A stretch of 64,000 nucleotides of DNA from Mucilaginibacter_A sp964251965. GTDB taxonomy: Bacteria > Bacteroidota > Bacteroidia > Sphingobacteriales > Sphingobacteriaceae. This document shows, piece by piece, positions 48,112 to 56,382 of the stretch (its first letter is position 1; the number at the start of each line of letters is the position of its first letter). A program made the translations under genes and the position numbers. The notes beneath the pieces were generated by a model, which did no database searches, was not told the DNA's origin, and saw nothing but the letters and a program-made list of their open reading frames with translations. The stretch spans positions 127,845 to 191,844 of the forward strand of contig CAXULQ010000009.1 of assembly GCA_964251965.1 (NCBI GenBank), written 5' to 3'.

Positions 48112-49626
48112 CTACTTACATAGTGCAACTGCCGCTAATACATCCTGTGTGGTTGCATAATTGCCGTTTTTAGTTAAGGTAAGTGCAGGTGTAGAAGTGG
48201 TTACATAAGCACCATCGAATTGAGGATTTTGGATGCGATATGAATAAGCAGGTGAAGTATTCAATACATTTATTGGCACTTTGAGCGGACAAAAATCATT
48301 AAGAATGGTATTACCAGAAATATAAACTATAGGTACTGTTGTTATATTTTGCAGCCCTGATAAAGAGGTAAGTTTTACATTGCTGCCAATATAAATGCCG
48401 CCAAACCTGGACACTGGTGCTGAACTTACGTTTGTCGGATCAATCGCCGGTGAACTAAGTGTAGTTAAATGCTCTAATCCATGAAGGTTAATTAAGGCAG
48501 CATTGCCGGAAAGCGTTATCGACCCCAAAGTTTGCAGGGCACTAAAGCCACTTAGATCGGTAAGATTGGTTCCGGCTAATGTTAATTTATTAGAAATTGA
48601 TGTCAAGCTGCTGAAATTTACATTAGATAACTGTTGACAAAAACTGATATACAAACGACCAGTAACAGCCGTGAGTGATTTAAAGCTGATGTGATTTAAG
48701 TTATTGTAGATAAAAACAGAAAGGCCGCCAGTTGTTATTCTGGTTAAATTATCCATTACTATTGTATTAGCTCCTAAATATTCGAAAGAAATGCTGTTCG
48801 CGGATATAATGCTATTTAAGAAAGAAACATCCGTAAGGAGAGGGCAACCCATTAGGCTAATGTCATTTACAGTTGTAAGACCCTTTAAACTTACACTAGC
48901 CAGATTACTCAAATTATTTAAAATAAGGTTTCCTGTAAATGTTTGCAGGTTGTTAAAACTGAGCGTAGTAAACCCACAAAACTGAATGGATATGTTTCCT
49001 GCTGTAGTTATCGTGTTTAAAAACGGTGCTTCAGTAATCTTGGTATTGTAAAAGGTGATAGTGCCGGAAACAGCAGTGATGTTAGACAGGCCTGCGACAG
49101 AGGTAATATCGCTTTTAGGAATACTGATCAAACCGATATTGAGATTACCTGTAATGTGCAATTGTTTTCCTTTGTTAACCGCTACAAAAGCATCTACATC
49201 TGCCTGGGTGGTTAATGTTACATCTCCGCTGGCATAGGGCGCAATAAAAAGATCCGAAGAAACGTAAGTAAATGCCGGTCCTGTAAAGGTTTGACCGTTT
49301 GATGTTAAAATTGCAACGGTACCGCTGGTGGTAGGGGATACTTTAACTTTGATTTCTGTTGGTGTAATGGATTGGATAGGAGCGATTTTCCCATTAAAGA
49401 GTACAGTTAACAGTGTGGCATAAGTACCGAAGTTTGTACCAGAGATAGTTACCACTGTACCCTCACTTACTGTAGCGGGAGAAAGTTCGGTTATCGTTAT
49501 CTGTCCTGAATATTGTGGTACAGCGGTTGCAGTGTTATCGGCCGAGGTTGTTCCGGCGGTTCTCTCCTTTTTGCAGCTGGCAAGTGCCAGCAATAACACT
49601 AATAAAGCAGGTAATAGTTTTTTCAT
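48112..49626 (-). CDS. TIG plus receptor-L/LRR-like lipoprotein, paralog 1
   Basis: A 504-residue lipoprotein. The start is taken at 49626 because it gives the signal peptide MKKLLPALLVLLLALASC shared by all paralogs. A TIG/IPT domain (about 40-115, ITELSPATVSEGTVVTISG and FGTYATLLTVLFNG) follows. The rest is a beta-solenoid of about 20-residue turns (LSNITAVSG, ITEAPFLNTITTAGNI, LSNLASVSLKGLTTV) resembling receptor-L or LRR repeats. It ends in a conserved cap with NDFCPLK and the C-terminal VALCK, whose cysteines could form a disulfide. A surface binding role is likely; the ligand is unknown. Confidence 0.8.
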   Translation of the reverse strand: MKKLLPALLVLLLALASCKKERTAGTTSADNTATAVPQYSGQITITELSPATVSEGTVVTISGTNFGTYATLLTVLFNGKIAPIQSITPTEIKVKVSPTTSGTVAILTSNGQTFTGPAFTYVSSDLFIAPYASGDVTLTTQADVDAFVAVNKGKQLHITGNLNIGLISIPKSDITSVAGLSNITAVSGTITFYNTKITEAPFLNTITTAGNISIQFCGFTTLSFNNLQTFTGNLILNNLSNLASVSLKGLTTVNDISLMGCPLLTDVSFLNSIISANSISFEYLGANTIVMDNLTRITTGGLSVFIYNNLNHISFKSLTAVTGRLYISFCQQLSNVNFSSLTSISNKLTLAGTNLTDLSGFSALQTLGSITLSGNAALINLHGLEHLTTLSSPAIDPTNVSSAPVSRFGGIYIGSNVKLTSLSGLQNITTVPIVYISGNTILNDFCPLKVPINVLNTSPAYSYRIQNPQFDGAYVTTSTPALTLTKNGNYATTQDVLAAVALCK

Positions 49627-49644
49627 AACCTTGAAAAATATCAT

Positions 49645-49694
49645 GCAATTTACGATCACTAATAGCGATCATCAATCCCCCAAATTGGGGGATT
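49645..49694 (-). promoter_or_regulatory. Palindrome promoter of paralog 1
   Basis: The palindrome at 49674-49694 has both arms perfect. A 21-nt spacer ending GTGATCG and TAAATTGC at 49645-49652 (minus strand) follow, 19 bp before the ATG at 49626. Confidence 0.75.
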
Positions 49695-49754
49695 TTTTAA
49701 AAAGGATATAGAAATTTCCAATAAGTTCTTTAAACCGTTATTGTAAAAATCACA

Positions 49755-49844
49755 ATGCTTTTTTTATCAATATAATTTTTGTTTATTATCCTGTCCTTAT
49801 CGAAAAGCATAAGGGTTATGGTTTTTTATTGGTAAAAGAAGCAT
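49755..49844. repeat. Dispersed inverted-repeat element, copy 9
   Basis: The ends are ATGCTTTTTTTATC and GGTAAAAGAAGCAT. It lies 61 bp upstream of the paralog 1 palindrome. Confidence 0.85.
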
Positions 49845-49967
49845 ATCAAGTATTTGAATTAAATTTAAGCAGCTTTTAAGTTACGTGATAAAACCTGTTT
49901 ATTTTTGCTGATTACGATTCGTGTTTTAAGCTATACTTTCTATTTCCAATCTATAATTGATCAAAGC

Positions 49968-51520
49968 CTACTTGCAAAGTGTAACAGCCACTAATGCATC
50001 CTGTGTGGTAGCATAATTGCCGTTATTAGTTAAAGTAAGCGCCGGTACAGCGGTGGAAATTGTCTTTAGAATGCTGTCTAATACATTAGATGAGGCGACG
50101 TAGGTGTATGAATAAGCAGGCAAAGTGCTTGCCAAAATTATGGGACGTTTTAACGGGCAAAAATCATTGAGCACAGTATTGCCGGAAATATAAACTACTG
50201 GTGCAGATCTTATATTTTGCAATCCTGTTAAAGAAGTAAGTTTACATTGCTGGCAATATAAATACCGTTTATGCTGGCTGTTAAGTCTGAAGATGTTAAC
50301 GTAGCAAGTGCCGGCATATTCAGAACGGTTAAATTTTCTAATCCATACAGGCTGGTTAAGGCAGGATTGCCGGAAATACTTAGCGCACCTAATGTATGTA
50401 ATGAACTAAACCCACTTAAATCAGTAACATTAGTAGCAGCTAATTTTAATTTACCAGAAACCGATGCCAGGTTGTTAAAATTTAAATTAGCTAATCCTGC
50501 GCAAGAAGAGATTGCCAAACCACCATTAAAATTAGGTGAAATGTTAGCAGAACTAGAATTAGTAATACTGGTTAGTGATTTAAAGCTAACGTTATTTAGG
50601 TTTTTACAAGAAGAGATACCAAGAACTCCGGTTATTCCGGTTAGATTGTCCATAGTTATTGTATTAACTCCTAAACCACTAAAAGATACACTACCTGCGG
50701 ATGTAATGTTATTTAAGAAAGAAACGTCTGTAAGGAGAGGGCAGCTCGTTATGTTGAGGTCGTTTACAGTTGTAAGGCTGTTAAAACTTACACTAACTAA
50801 GTTACTCAAGAAACCTAAAGCAAGGTTACCTGAAAATGATTTCAGGTTGTTAAAACTAAGCGTAGTAAACCCGGAACTAACAATCGTTATGCCTCCTGCT
50901 GTAGTTATCGTATTTAAAAAGGATGCCTCAGTAATCGCTGCACTGCCGATGTAAATAGTCCCTGTAACGGAAGTAATATTAGACAGGCCGGAAACCGAGT
51001 TAATTTCTTTACTACCAAATTTGCCAATAGTCAGGTTTCCATTAATCTGCAGTTGTTTCCCTTTGTTAAGGGCCACAAAATCATCTACTTCTGCCTGGGT
51101 AGTTAATGTTACATTTCCGCTAACATAAGGCCCGGCAATGTAATTAAACTTCGTACCTGTATTAATGCTTTGTGGATTTACAAAAACGACAATATTACCA
51201 GTAGTGGTTACGGGTACTACCACTTTAATTTCGGTTGGTGTAACCGACTGAACAGTTCCGGCAAGCCCATTAAAAAAAACCATTACTGCGGTAGTAGAAG
51301 TTCCGAAGTTAGTGCCGGTAACGGTAACGACTGTTCCTGACGTGCCGGTAGAAGGTGATATCTCCGTTACAGTTACCAGTGCAGGTGGTTGTTGTCCGGT
51401 TGTAGTGCCTTTTGTTGCGGAAGAGTCTTTTGTTGTGGACGAGGATGCCGGTGATTTTTCCTTTTTGCAGCTTGCAAAGGCAAGCAACAACATCAATAAG
51501 GCAGGTATCAGTTTTTTCAT
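49968..51520 (-). pseudogene. TIG plus receptor-L/LRR-like lipoprotein, paralog 2, frameshifted
   Basis: From ATG 51520 the product shows the same signal peptide, a TIG domain and the L/LRR-like solenoid, then stops at 50228 after NGIYIASNVN. The missing end (LQNIRSAPVVYISGN, NDFCPLK, VTLCK) continues in another frame at 49968-50222. Paralog 1 has GTAAGTTTTAC where this gene has GTAAGTTTAC (50236-50245), so loss of one T in a short run explains the shift. It may be a true mutation, a phase-variable site or a sequencing error. The promoter is intact. Confidence 0.85.
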
Positions 51521-51538
51521 GTCCGTTGAAGATATAAG

Positions 51539-51588
51539 GCAATTTACGATCAATTACTACGATGGTCAATCCCCCAAATTGGGGGATT
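51539..51588 (-). promoter_or_regulatory. Palindrome promoter of paralog 2
   Basis: The palindrome at 51568-51588 is perfect. A 21-nt spacer and TAAATTGC at 51539-51546 follow, 19 bp before ATG 51520. To its right lies a 21-nt stretch nearly identical to that beside the kinase start at 57976-57996. Confidence 0.75.
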
Positions 51589-51836
51589 TTGTAGATAGGT
51601 TTAGGTTTTGAAGGGGGGAAACAAGGGATAATGCAATTCGAATCCTATACTGCACTAAACATGCTAAATGTAGTGACTCACAGGATAAAAATGCAAATGC
51701 TTTTGTACCCGGACTTAATTTAATAAATCGTTTCTATAAAAATCTCTCTATTTCTTTCAGCTTACTTTTTCAAGCGATATGTTCCGAACTTCGTACTCAT
51801 CACATTTTAATCCGTAAAGAAAAAATGATTGACAGC

Positions 51837-53651
51837 TTACTTTTTTACTGCTTTATAGTTACCATTTGGCTGCATAAAAACAGCATTAGTAACTTTACCT
51901 GCCTGGTTCAGTTCAAACTGAACATAATAACTTGTAATGATTTTAAAGCCGAATTTATCTTTTCCTAAAGCTAAAAGCTCGTACTCCGGCTGACTGGGAA
52001 CCAGCGCATATAACGTTTTAGCTCCTTTGGTGTAAATTTTAATAGTTGTTCCTGACAAATTGTAATCACCTGTATACTTTTGCAAGTCTTTAGCATTTAT
52101 CGCTATTTCTTCCAGTTCTTTGGTAAATACAATTGGTTTTAATCCGGCTTGGTATACACCTGATACACCTTCAATATTGCCTTCCGCATTTAACAGAAAT
52201 TGTAATCTCATGGATAGGCCGGTTGTATCGATTCCATGAAATTTATCTTTTCCAAAAAAGTCGAAACTGTCGTAGCTGTAATGCCTTAACCATCCGTAAC
52301 CTGGTACGGAACGGGCGAACAGGGAGTCGTGCTGCAGGTAAACCAGGAACCTGCCATAACCCGGATTAAAATAAGTGCCGGCAAAATCAGACAAGGGATG
52401 CGTAGGCGGGAAACGTTTACTCATTTTGTTTTCCTCCTTTTTCATTTTTTTCTCTTCATTAAGTGCTTTATCCTGCTGCGCTCTATAGGTACTGTTCCAG
52501 TCATCATATTTCTGGCCAAGCAGGCGGTCGGCAATCAGGTTACGGACAACCGCCGGCACTGTTGAGCCATCTTGATTAACCAGTACCACAATGCCTATGC
52601 TGTCCGAAGGAAAGAAACATGTACTGGCTGAAAAGCCAGTAACGTTCCCGCCATGCTCTACCCGGTAATGACCCTTGTAAGAAGACAGGAACCAGCCTAA
52701 ACCATAGTTAGAGAAATAAACGCCCGGTTCTTTCTTTGAGGGTAAATTATCACTAACCACCATCTGCGAACTAATAGCCTGATGGTAGTAATCAGCCGGT
52801 ATAATTTCTTTACCACTGAACTTGCCACCACCAATCCAGGCGATTACCCATTTGGCCATATCTGCTGCGCTGCTGTTAATAGCACCGGCTGGCGCTGATC
52901 CACCTTCATGTTGATACTCTTGTTTTCTGATGATACTGTCATGGTAAGCCTCATAACCGGTAGCCGGTTCCGGGCTTTTAACCAGTTCCTCGATACTGGT
53001 ATTGGAACTGTTCATACCTAATGGCTTAAAGAAGCTATCGCGGATGCTGGCCTCCCAACTCTTTCGGATCAACTTTTCTGCAATAGCACCCTGCGCGACA
53101 AACATGAAATTATTATATTGAAAAGTTTGCCTAACCGGTGCCGTAGGCTCCTGGTACTGAATGCGCTGCAAAATGCTATCCCGTGACAGCGTAGGAAAAA
53201 AAACCCAGGATAGGTCATGGCGGGGAAGCCCGGTACGATGGCTCATCATATCCCTAAGCGTAATGGTATTATTCATGGCATCATTATAAAACCTTAATGA
53301 GGGCATGAAACTGTTAACGGGCTTGTCCAGATCCACTTTACCTTCTTTCTGTAAGATGCCAATGAGAGAGGCGGTAAACGCTTTTGTGCAGGAACCAATT
53401 GCAAAAACAGTATTGGGCGTTACCGGCAGCTTCTGCTCCAGATTGCGATAGCCAAAACCTTTTGCATAGATCACTTTATTTTTTTCGACCACGGCAACTG
53501 CAAAACCAGCGGCATGCCAGGTTTTTAAAACGCGCTGAAAAGCGGTATCCAAACCGTTCAATCGAGGGTCGTCAGGAATACTATTAGCCGGCTTTTGTGC
53601 CAGAACAGATAGCGAAGTAAGAAAAAGCAAGAGGGTGAAGAGGTTTTTCAT
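51837..53651 (-). CDS. Beta-lactamase-family serine hydrolase with C-terminal extension
   Basis: A 604-residue secreted serine hydrolase of the class C beta-lactamase/PBP4* type (S12). After the signal peptide (1-19) the SxxK motif is SCTK (S87-K90), the YxN motif is YNN (Y179), and the third motif is HGG in VEHGGNVTGF. A C-terminal DUF3471-like domain (about 500-600) follows. Such enzymes act as D-peptidases, amidases or esterases; the substrate cannot be named. The gene sits inside the lipoprotein array and uses the same palindrome promoter (53697-53717), so it appears to be part of the regulon. Confidence 0.88.
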   Translation of the reverse strand: MKNLFTLLLFLTSLSVLAQKPANSIPDDPRLNGLDTAFQRVLKTWHAAGFAVAVVEKNKVIYAKGFGYRNLEQKLPVTPNTVFAIGSCTKAFTASLIGILQKEGKVDLDKPVNSFMPSLRFYNDAMNNTITLRDMMSHRTGLPRHDLSWVFFPTLSRDSILQRIQYQEPTAPVRQTFQYNNFMFVAQGAIAEKLIRKSWEASIRDSFFKPLGMNSSNTSIEELVKSPEPATGYEAYHDSIIRKQEYQHEGGSAPAGAINSSAADMAKWVIAWIGGGKFSGKEIIPADYYHQAISSQMVVSDNLPSKKEPGVYFSNYGLGWFLSSYKGHYRVEHGGNVTGFSASTCFFPSDSIGIVVLVNQDGSTVPAVVRNLIADRLLGQKYDDWNSTYRAQQDKALNEEKKMKKEENKMSKRFPPTHPLSDFAGTYFNPGYGRFLVYLQHDSLFARSVPGYGWLRHYSYDSFDFFGKDKFHGIDTTGLSMRLQFLLNAEGNIEGVSGVYQAGLKPIVFTKELEEIAINAKDLQKYTGDYNLSGTTIKIYTKGAKTLYALVPSQPEYELLALGKDKFGFKIITSYYVQFELNQAGKVTNAVFMQPNGNYKAVKK

Positions 53652-53667
53652 AGCCTTAAAATATCGT

Positions 53668-53717
53668 ACAATTTACAATCACTTACTTCTATCATCAATC
53701 CCCCAATTTGGGGGATT
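53668..53717 (-). promoter_or_regulatory. Palindrome promoter of the serine hydrolase gene
   Basis: The palindrome at 53697-53717 has the opposite central base (T), then a 21-nt spacer ending GTGATTG and the box TAAATTGT at 53668-53675. The leader to the ATG is about 17 bp. Confidence 0.75.
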
Positions 53718-53767
53718 TTAGAAAAATTTATTTTGTACTGCTGAAATTCATATTATAGAAAACCATC

Positions 53768-53859
53768 ATGCTTCTTTTATCACTATAATTTTTGTTTTCG
53801 TCATCCCATCCACCAAAAAAGCATAAGTGTTATCGTTTTTTAGGTGATAAAAGAAGCAT
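53768..53859. repeat. Dispersed inverted-repeat element, copy 10
   Basis: The ends are ATGCTTCTTTTATC and GATAAAAGAAGCAT. It lies 51 bp upstream of the serine hydrolase palindrome. Confidence 0.92.
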
Positions 53860-53890
53860 ATTAATATTTCGGATAGAATCTAAACAACTT

Positions 53891-54100
53891 TCAAGTTATC
53901 TGGACAAGGCAATAGAACCTACTCATTTTTGCTGTTTGTTTTACCAACTCCATTATTGTTATTTGTGCAGTTGTTTGAGTTGTACTAACTGTTGTTTTGG
54001 TAGAGTCTTTTGCGGTGGAAGTTGAGGGTAGTGTCCCTTCCTTTTTGCAACTGACAAAGGCAAGCAATAACACCAATAAGGCAGGTAGCAGTTTTTCCAT
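53891..54100 (-). pseudogene. Internal-deletion remnant of a TIG/LRR-like lipoprotein gene
   Basis: The 69-residue frame starts like its paralogs (MEKLLPALLVLLLAFVSCKKEG), reaches the first TIG residues (QITIMEL), then changes into sequence matching the 3' flank of paralog 1 (compare 53910-53945 with 48034-48070). The whole solenoid is missing. This is what recombination between short repeats would leave. The palindrome promoter upstream is still intact, so a short lipopeptide might be made. Confidence 0.75.
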
Positions 54101-54116
54101 GACCTCAAAATATAGT

Positions 54117-54166
54117 GCAGTTTACGATCGCTTGCTGCAATCGTCAATCCCCCAATTTGGGGGATT
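54117..54166 (-). promoter_or_regulatory. Palindrome promoter of the truncated paralog
   Basis: The palindrome at 54146-54166, a 21-nt spacer ending GCGATCG, and the box TAAACTGC at 54117-54124. The design is retained although the gene behind it is deleted. Confidence 0.7.
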
Positions 54167-54230
54167 TTTGCTTTAATAGGATAAAAGTTTTTCTTATAAA
54201 CTGTTTAAATTCCTATGATAGAAAATCATA

Positions 54231-54322
54231 ATGCTTATTTTATCGTGTAATTTTTTCTTGTCATCCGGTCATTACCTAAAAACTATCTAAGCATTACTAT
54301 TTTTAGGTGATAAAAAAAGCAT
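54231..54322. repeat. Dispersed inverted-repeat element, copy 11 (diverged)
   Basis: The ends are ATGCTTATTTTATC and GATAAAAAAAGCAT, each with one change from the consensus. It lies 65 bp upstream of the palindrome at 54146. Confidence 0.8.
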
Positions 54323-54549
54323 ATCAAATACTTCGAATAAATCCAAACAGTTTTTAGGTCGTTATTACAGGTAATAAAGTTAAGTATCAAGATACATTTA
54401 GTTGATGTTTTAATAAGCTATTTTGAAGCTGAAATCCATCATTAATACATAATCTAATTATGTTCACATACTTACTCATTTTGGTGTTTGTTAACCAACT
54501 ACTCTGTTTTATGCTACACGCCTATTCGAAATATCATAATACCCAACAC

Positions 54550-56064
54550 CTACTTACAAAGTGCAACTGCCGCTAATGCGTCCGGTGTGGTGGCGTAATT
54601 GCCGTTTTTTGTTAAAGTAAGCGCAGGTATAGAGGTAGAAATCACTTTTGAAAGTTCTTCTGGGTATCTGGGTGTGGAGTTGTAAGTGTACGAATAAACC
54701 GGTAAAGCACTACATAAGGTTATAGGAGCTTTCAACGGACAAAAATCATTGAGTACAGCATTATCAGAAATATAAACTACTGGTGCAGATTGTATATTTT
54801 GCAAGCCTGTTAAAGAGGTTAGTTTTGAATTGCCCGTAATATAAATTCCGTTTAGCCTGGTTGATGTGGAAACAGATGATCCTGCGGCAATAGCAGGCAA
54901 ACTGAGAGCAGTTACGTGCGCTAAACCCTGGAGGTTACTTAAAGCAGAGTTGTATTCAACATTAAGCGAACCCAAAGTTTGTAACGAACTGAAAGTGTTT
55001 AAGTCGGCAAGATTAGTACCAGCTAATGTCAATTTGCCAGAAACAGATGATAAGTTGTCGAAATTTGCATTAGATAATTGCAGACAAGCACTAACATACA
55101 ATGCACCGGTAATATTATTAAGTGATTTAAAGCTTACACTGTTTAAATTGGTAATCACTTGCAATGTTAAATCTCCTGTTAGGGTAGTTAATTTATCAAC
55201 CGTTATTTTAGTAACTCCAACATTATAGAAAAAAATACTACCTGCGGATGTAAGATTATTTAAAAAAGAAACATCGGTAAGGAGAGGGCAAGAATATAGA
55301 TAAAGAGCGTTTACTGTTGTAAGACTGTTAAAACTTATACTGGTAAGGCTATTTAAGTTGTTTAACGTAAAGCTTCCCGAAAATAATTTCAGGTTGTTAA
55401 AACTAAGCGTAGTAAACCCTGAATTATAAATTGATATGTCGCCGGCTGCAGTTATCGTATTTAAAAAGGATGCCTCAGTAATTGCGGTGCTACTAATGAA
55501 AATATTTCCGGAAACGGAGGTGATATTAGACAAACCGGTAACTGATGTAATATCTTTACTACCCAATCTGCCAATAGTCAGGTTTCCGTTAATCTGTAAT
55601 TGTTTCCCTTTGTTCAGGGCGGCAAAATCATCCACTTCTGCCTGGGTGGCCAATGCTACATTACCACTAACATAAGGTCCGGGAATGTAAGTAAACGTTA
55701 TACCTGTACTAATGGTTTGTAGATTCACAGAAACAACAACATCACCAGTAGTGGTTACGGGTACAACCACTTTAATTTCTGTTGGTGTAACTGATTGGAC
55801 CGTTCCGGCAAACCCATGAAAAACAACCCTTACATTAGTAGTAGAGGTTCCGAAGTTAGTGCCGGTAACGGTAACGACTGTTCCTGACGTGCCGGTAGAA
55901 GGCGATACCGCCGTTACAGTTGCCTGTGCAGCTGGTTGTTGTACGGTTGTAGTGCCTGTTGTTGGCGTAGGACTGGTAATCGGATCCGGATCGGTTGGCT
56001 GTTCCTTTTTGCAACCATTAAAGGCAAGCAATAACACCAATAAGGGGGGTAACAGTTTTTTCAT
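54550..56064 (-). CDS. TIG plus receptor-L/LRR-like lipoprotein, paralog 3
   Basis: A 504-residue lipoprotein with signal peptide MKKLLPPLLVLLLAFNGC (start 56064; an upstream in-frame ATG at 56112 lies inside the promoter and is rejected). A Pro/Thr-rich linker (TSPTPTTGTTTV) leads to the TIG domain (VTAVSPSTGTSGTVVTVTG), the solenoid, and the conserved cap with NDFCPLK and VALCK. Long stretches of the TIG domain are nearly identical at DNA level to paralog 2 (51300-51360 versus 55855-55915), suggesting recent duplication or gene conversion. Confidence 0.82.
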   Translation of the reverse strand: MKKLLPPLLVLLLAFNGCKKEQPTDPDPITSPTPTTGTTTVQQPAAQATVTAVSPSTGTSGTVVTVTGTNFGTSTTNVRVVFHGFAGTVQSVTPTEIKVVVPVTTTGDVVVSVNLQTISTGITFTYIPGPYVSGNVALATQAEVDDFAALNKGKQLQINGNLTIGRLGSKDITSVTGLSNITSVSGNIFISSTAITEASFLNTITAAGDISIYNSGFTTLSFNNLKLFSGSFTLNNLNSLTSISFNSLTTVNALYLYSCPLLTDVSFLNNLTSAGSIFFYNVGVTKITVDKLTTLTGDLTLQVITNLNSVSFKSLNNITGALYVSACLQLSNANFDNLSSVSGKLTLAGTNLADLNTFSSLQTLGSLNVEYNSALSNLQGLAHVTALSLPAIAAGSSVSTSTRLNGIYITGNSKLTSLTGLQNIQSAPVVYISDNAVLNDFCPLKAPITLCSALPVYSYTYNSTPRYPEELSKVISTSIPALTLTKNGNYATTPDALAAVALCK

Positions 56065-56081
56065 GACTTCTAAAATATCCT

Positions 56082-56131
56082 GCAATTTACAATCGCTTAT
56101 GGCGGTGGTCAATCCCCCAAATTGGGGGATT
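56082..56131 (-). promoter_or_regulatory. Palindrome promoter of paralog 3
   Basis: The palindrome at 56111-56131, a 21-nt spacer ending GCGATTG, and TAAATTGC at 56082-56089, 18 bp before the ATG. Confidence 0.75.
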
Positions 56132-56189
56132 TTTGCTTTAAAAGGATAAAACTATTTTTGAGTCGTTTATTAATATTTCAGAAATCAGA

Positions 56190-56266
56190 ATACTTCTTTT
56201 ATCAATATAATTTTTGCTTTTGTCATTATCCCACCATCATCATTTTTTAGGTGATAAAAGAAGCAT
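56190..56266. repeat. Dispersed inverted-repeat element, copy 12
   Basis: The ends are ATACTTCTTTTATC and GATAAAAGAAGCAT. It lies about 60 bp upstream of the paralog 3 palindrome. Confidence 0.88.
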
Positions 56267-56382
56267 GTCAATAATTTCGGATAGAATAGTCATTCGAATA
56301 GGCGATAGAACAGTTTATCTCTCCTTTATTATAGCTATGTTTCATCTTATGCTTCTATCCCAAATCGATAAAATGCTAAAAC

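Noticed and set aside
54866..55228. Plus-strand open frames opposite the lipoprotein paralogs
   Set aside because: They are antisense shadows of the repeated lipoprotein genes, with no independent start signals and unnatural composition.
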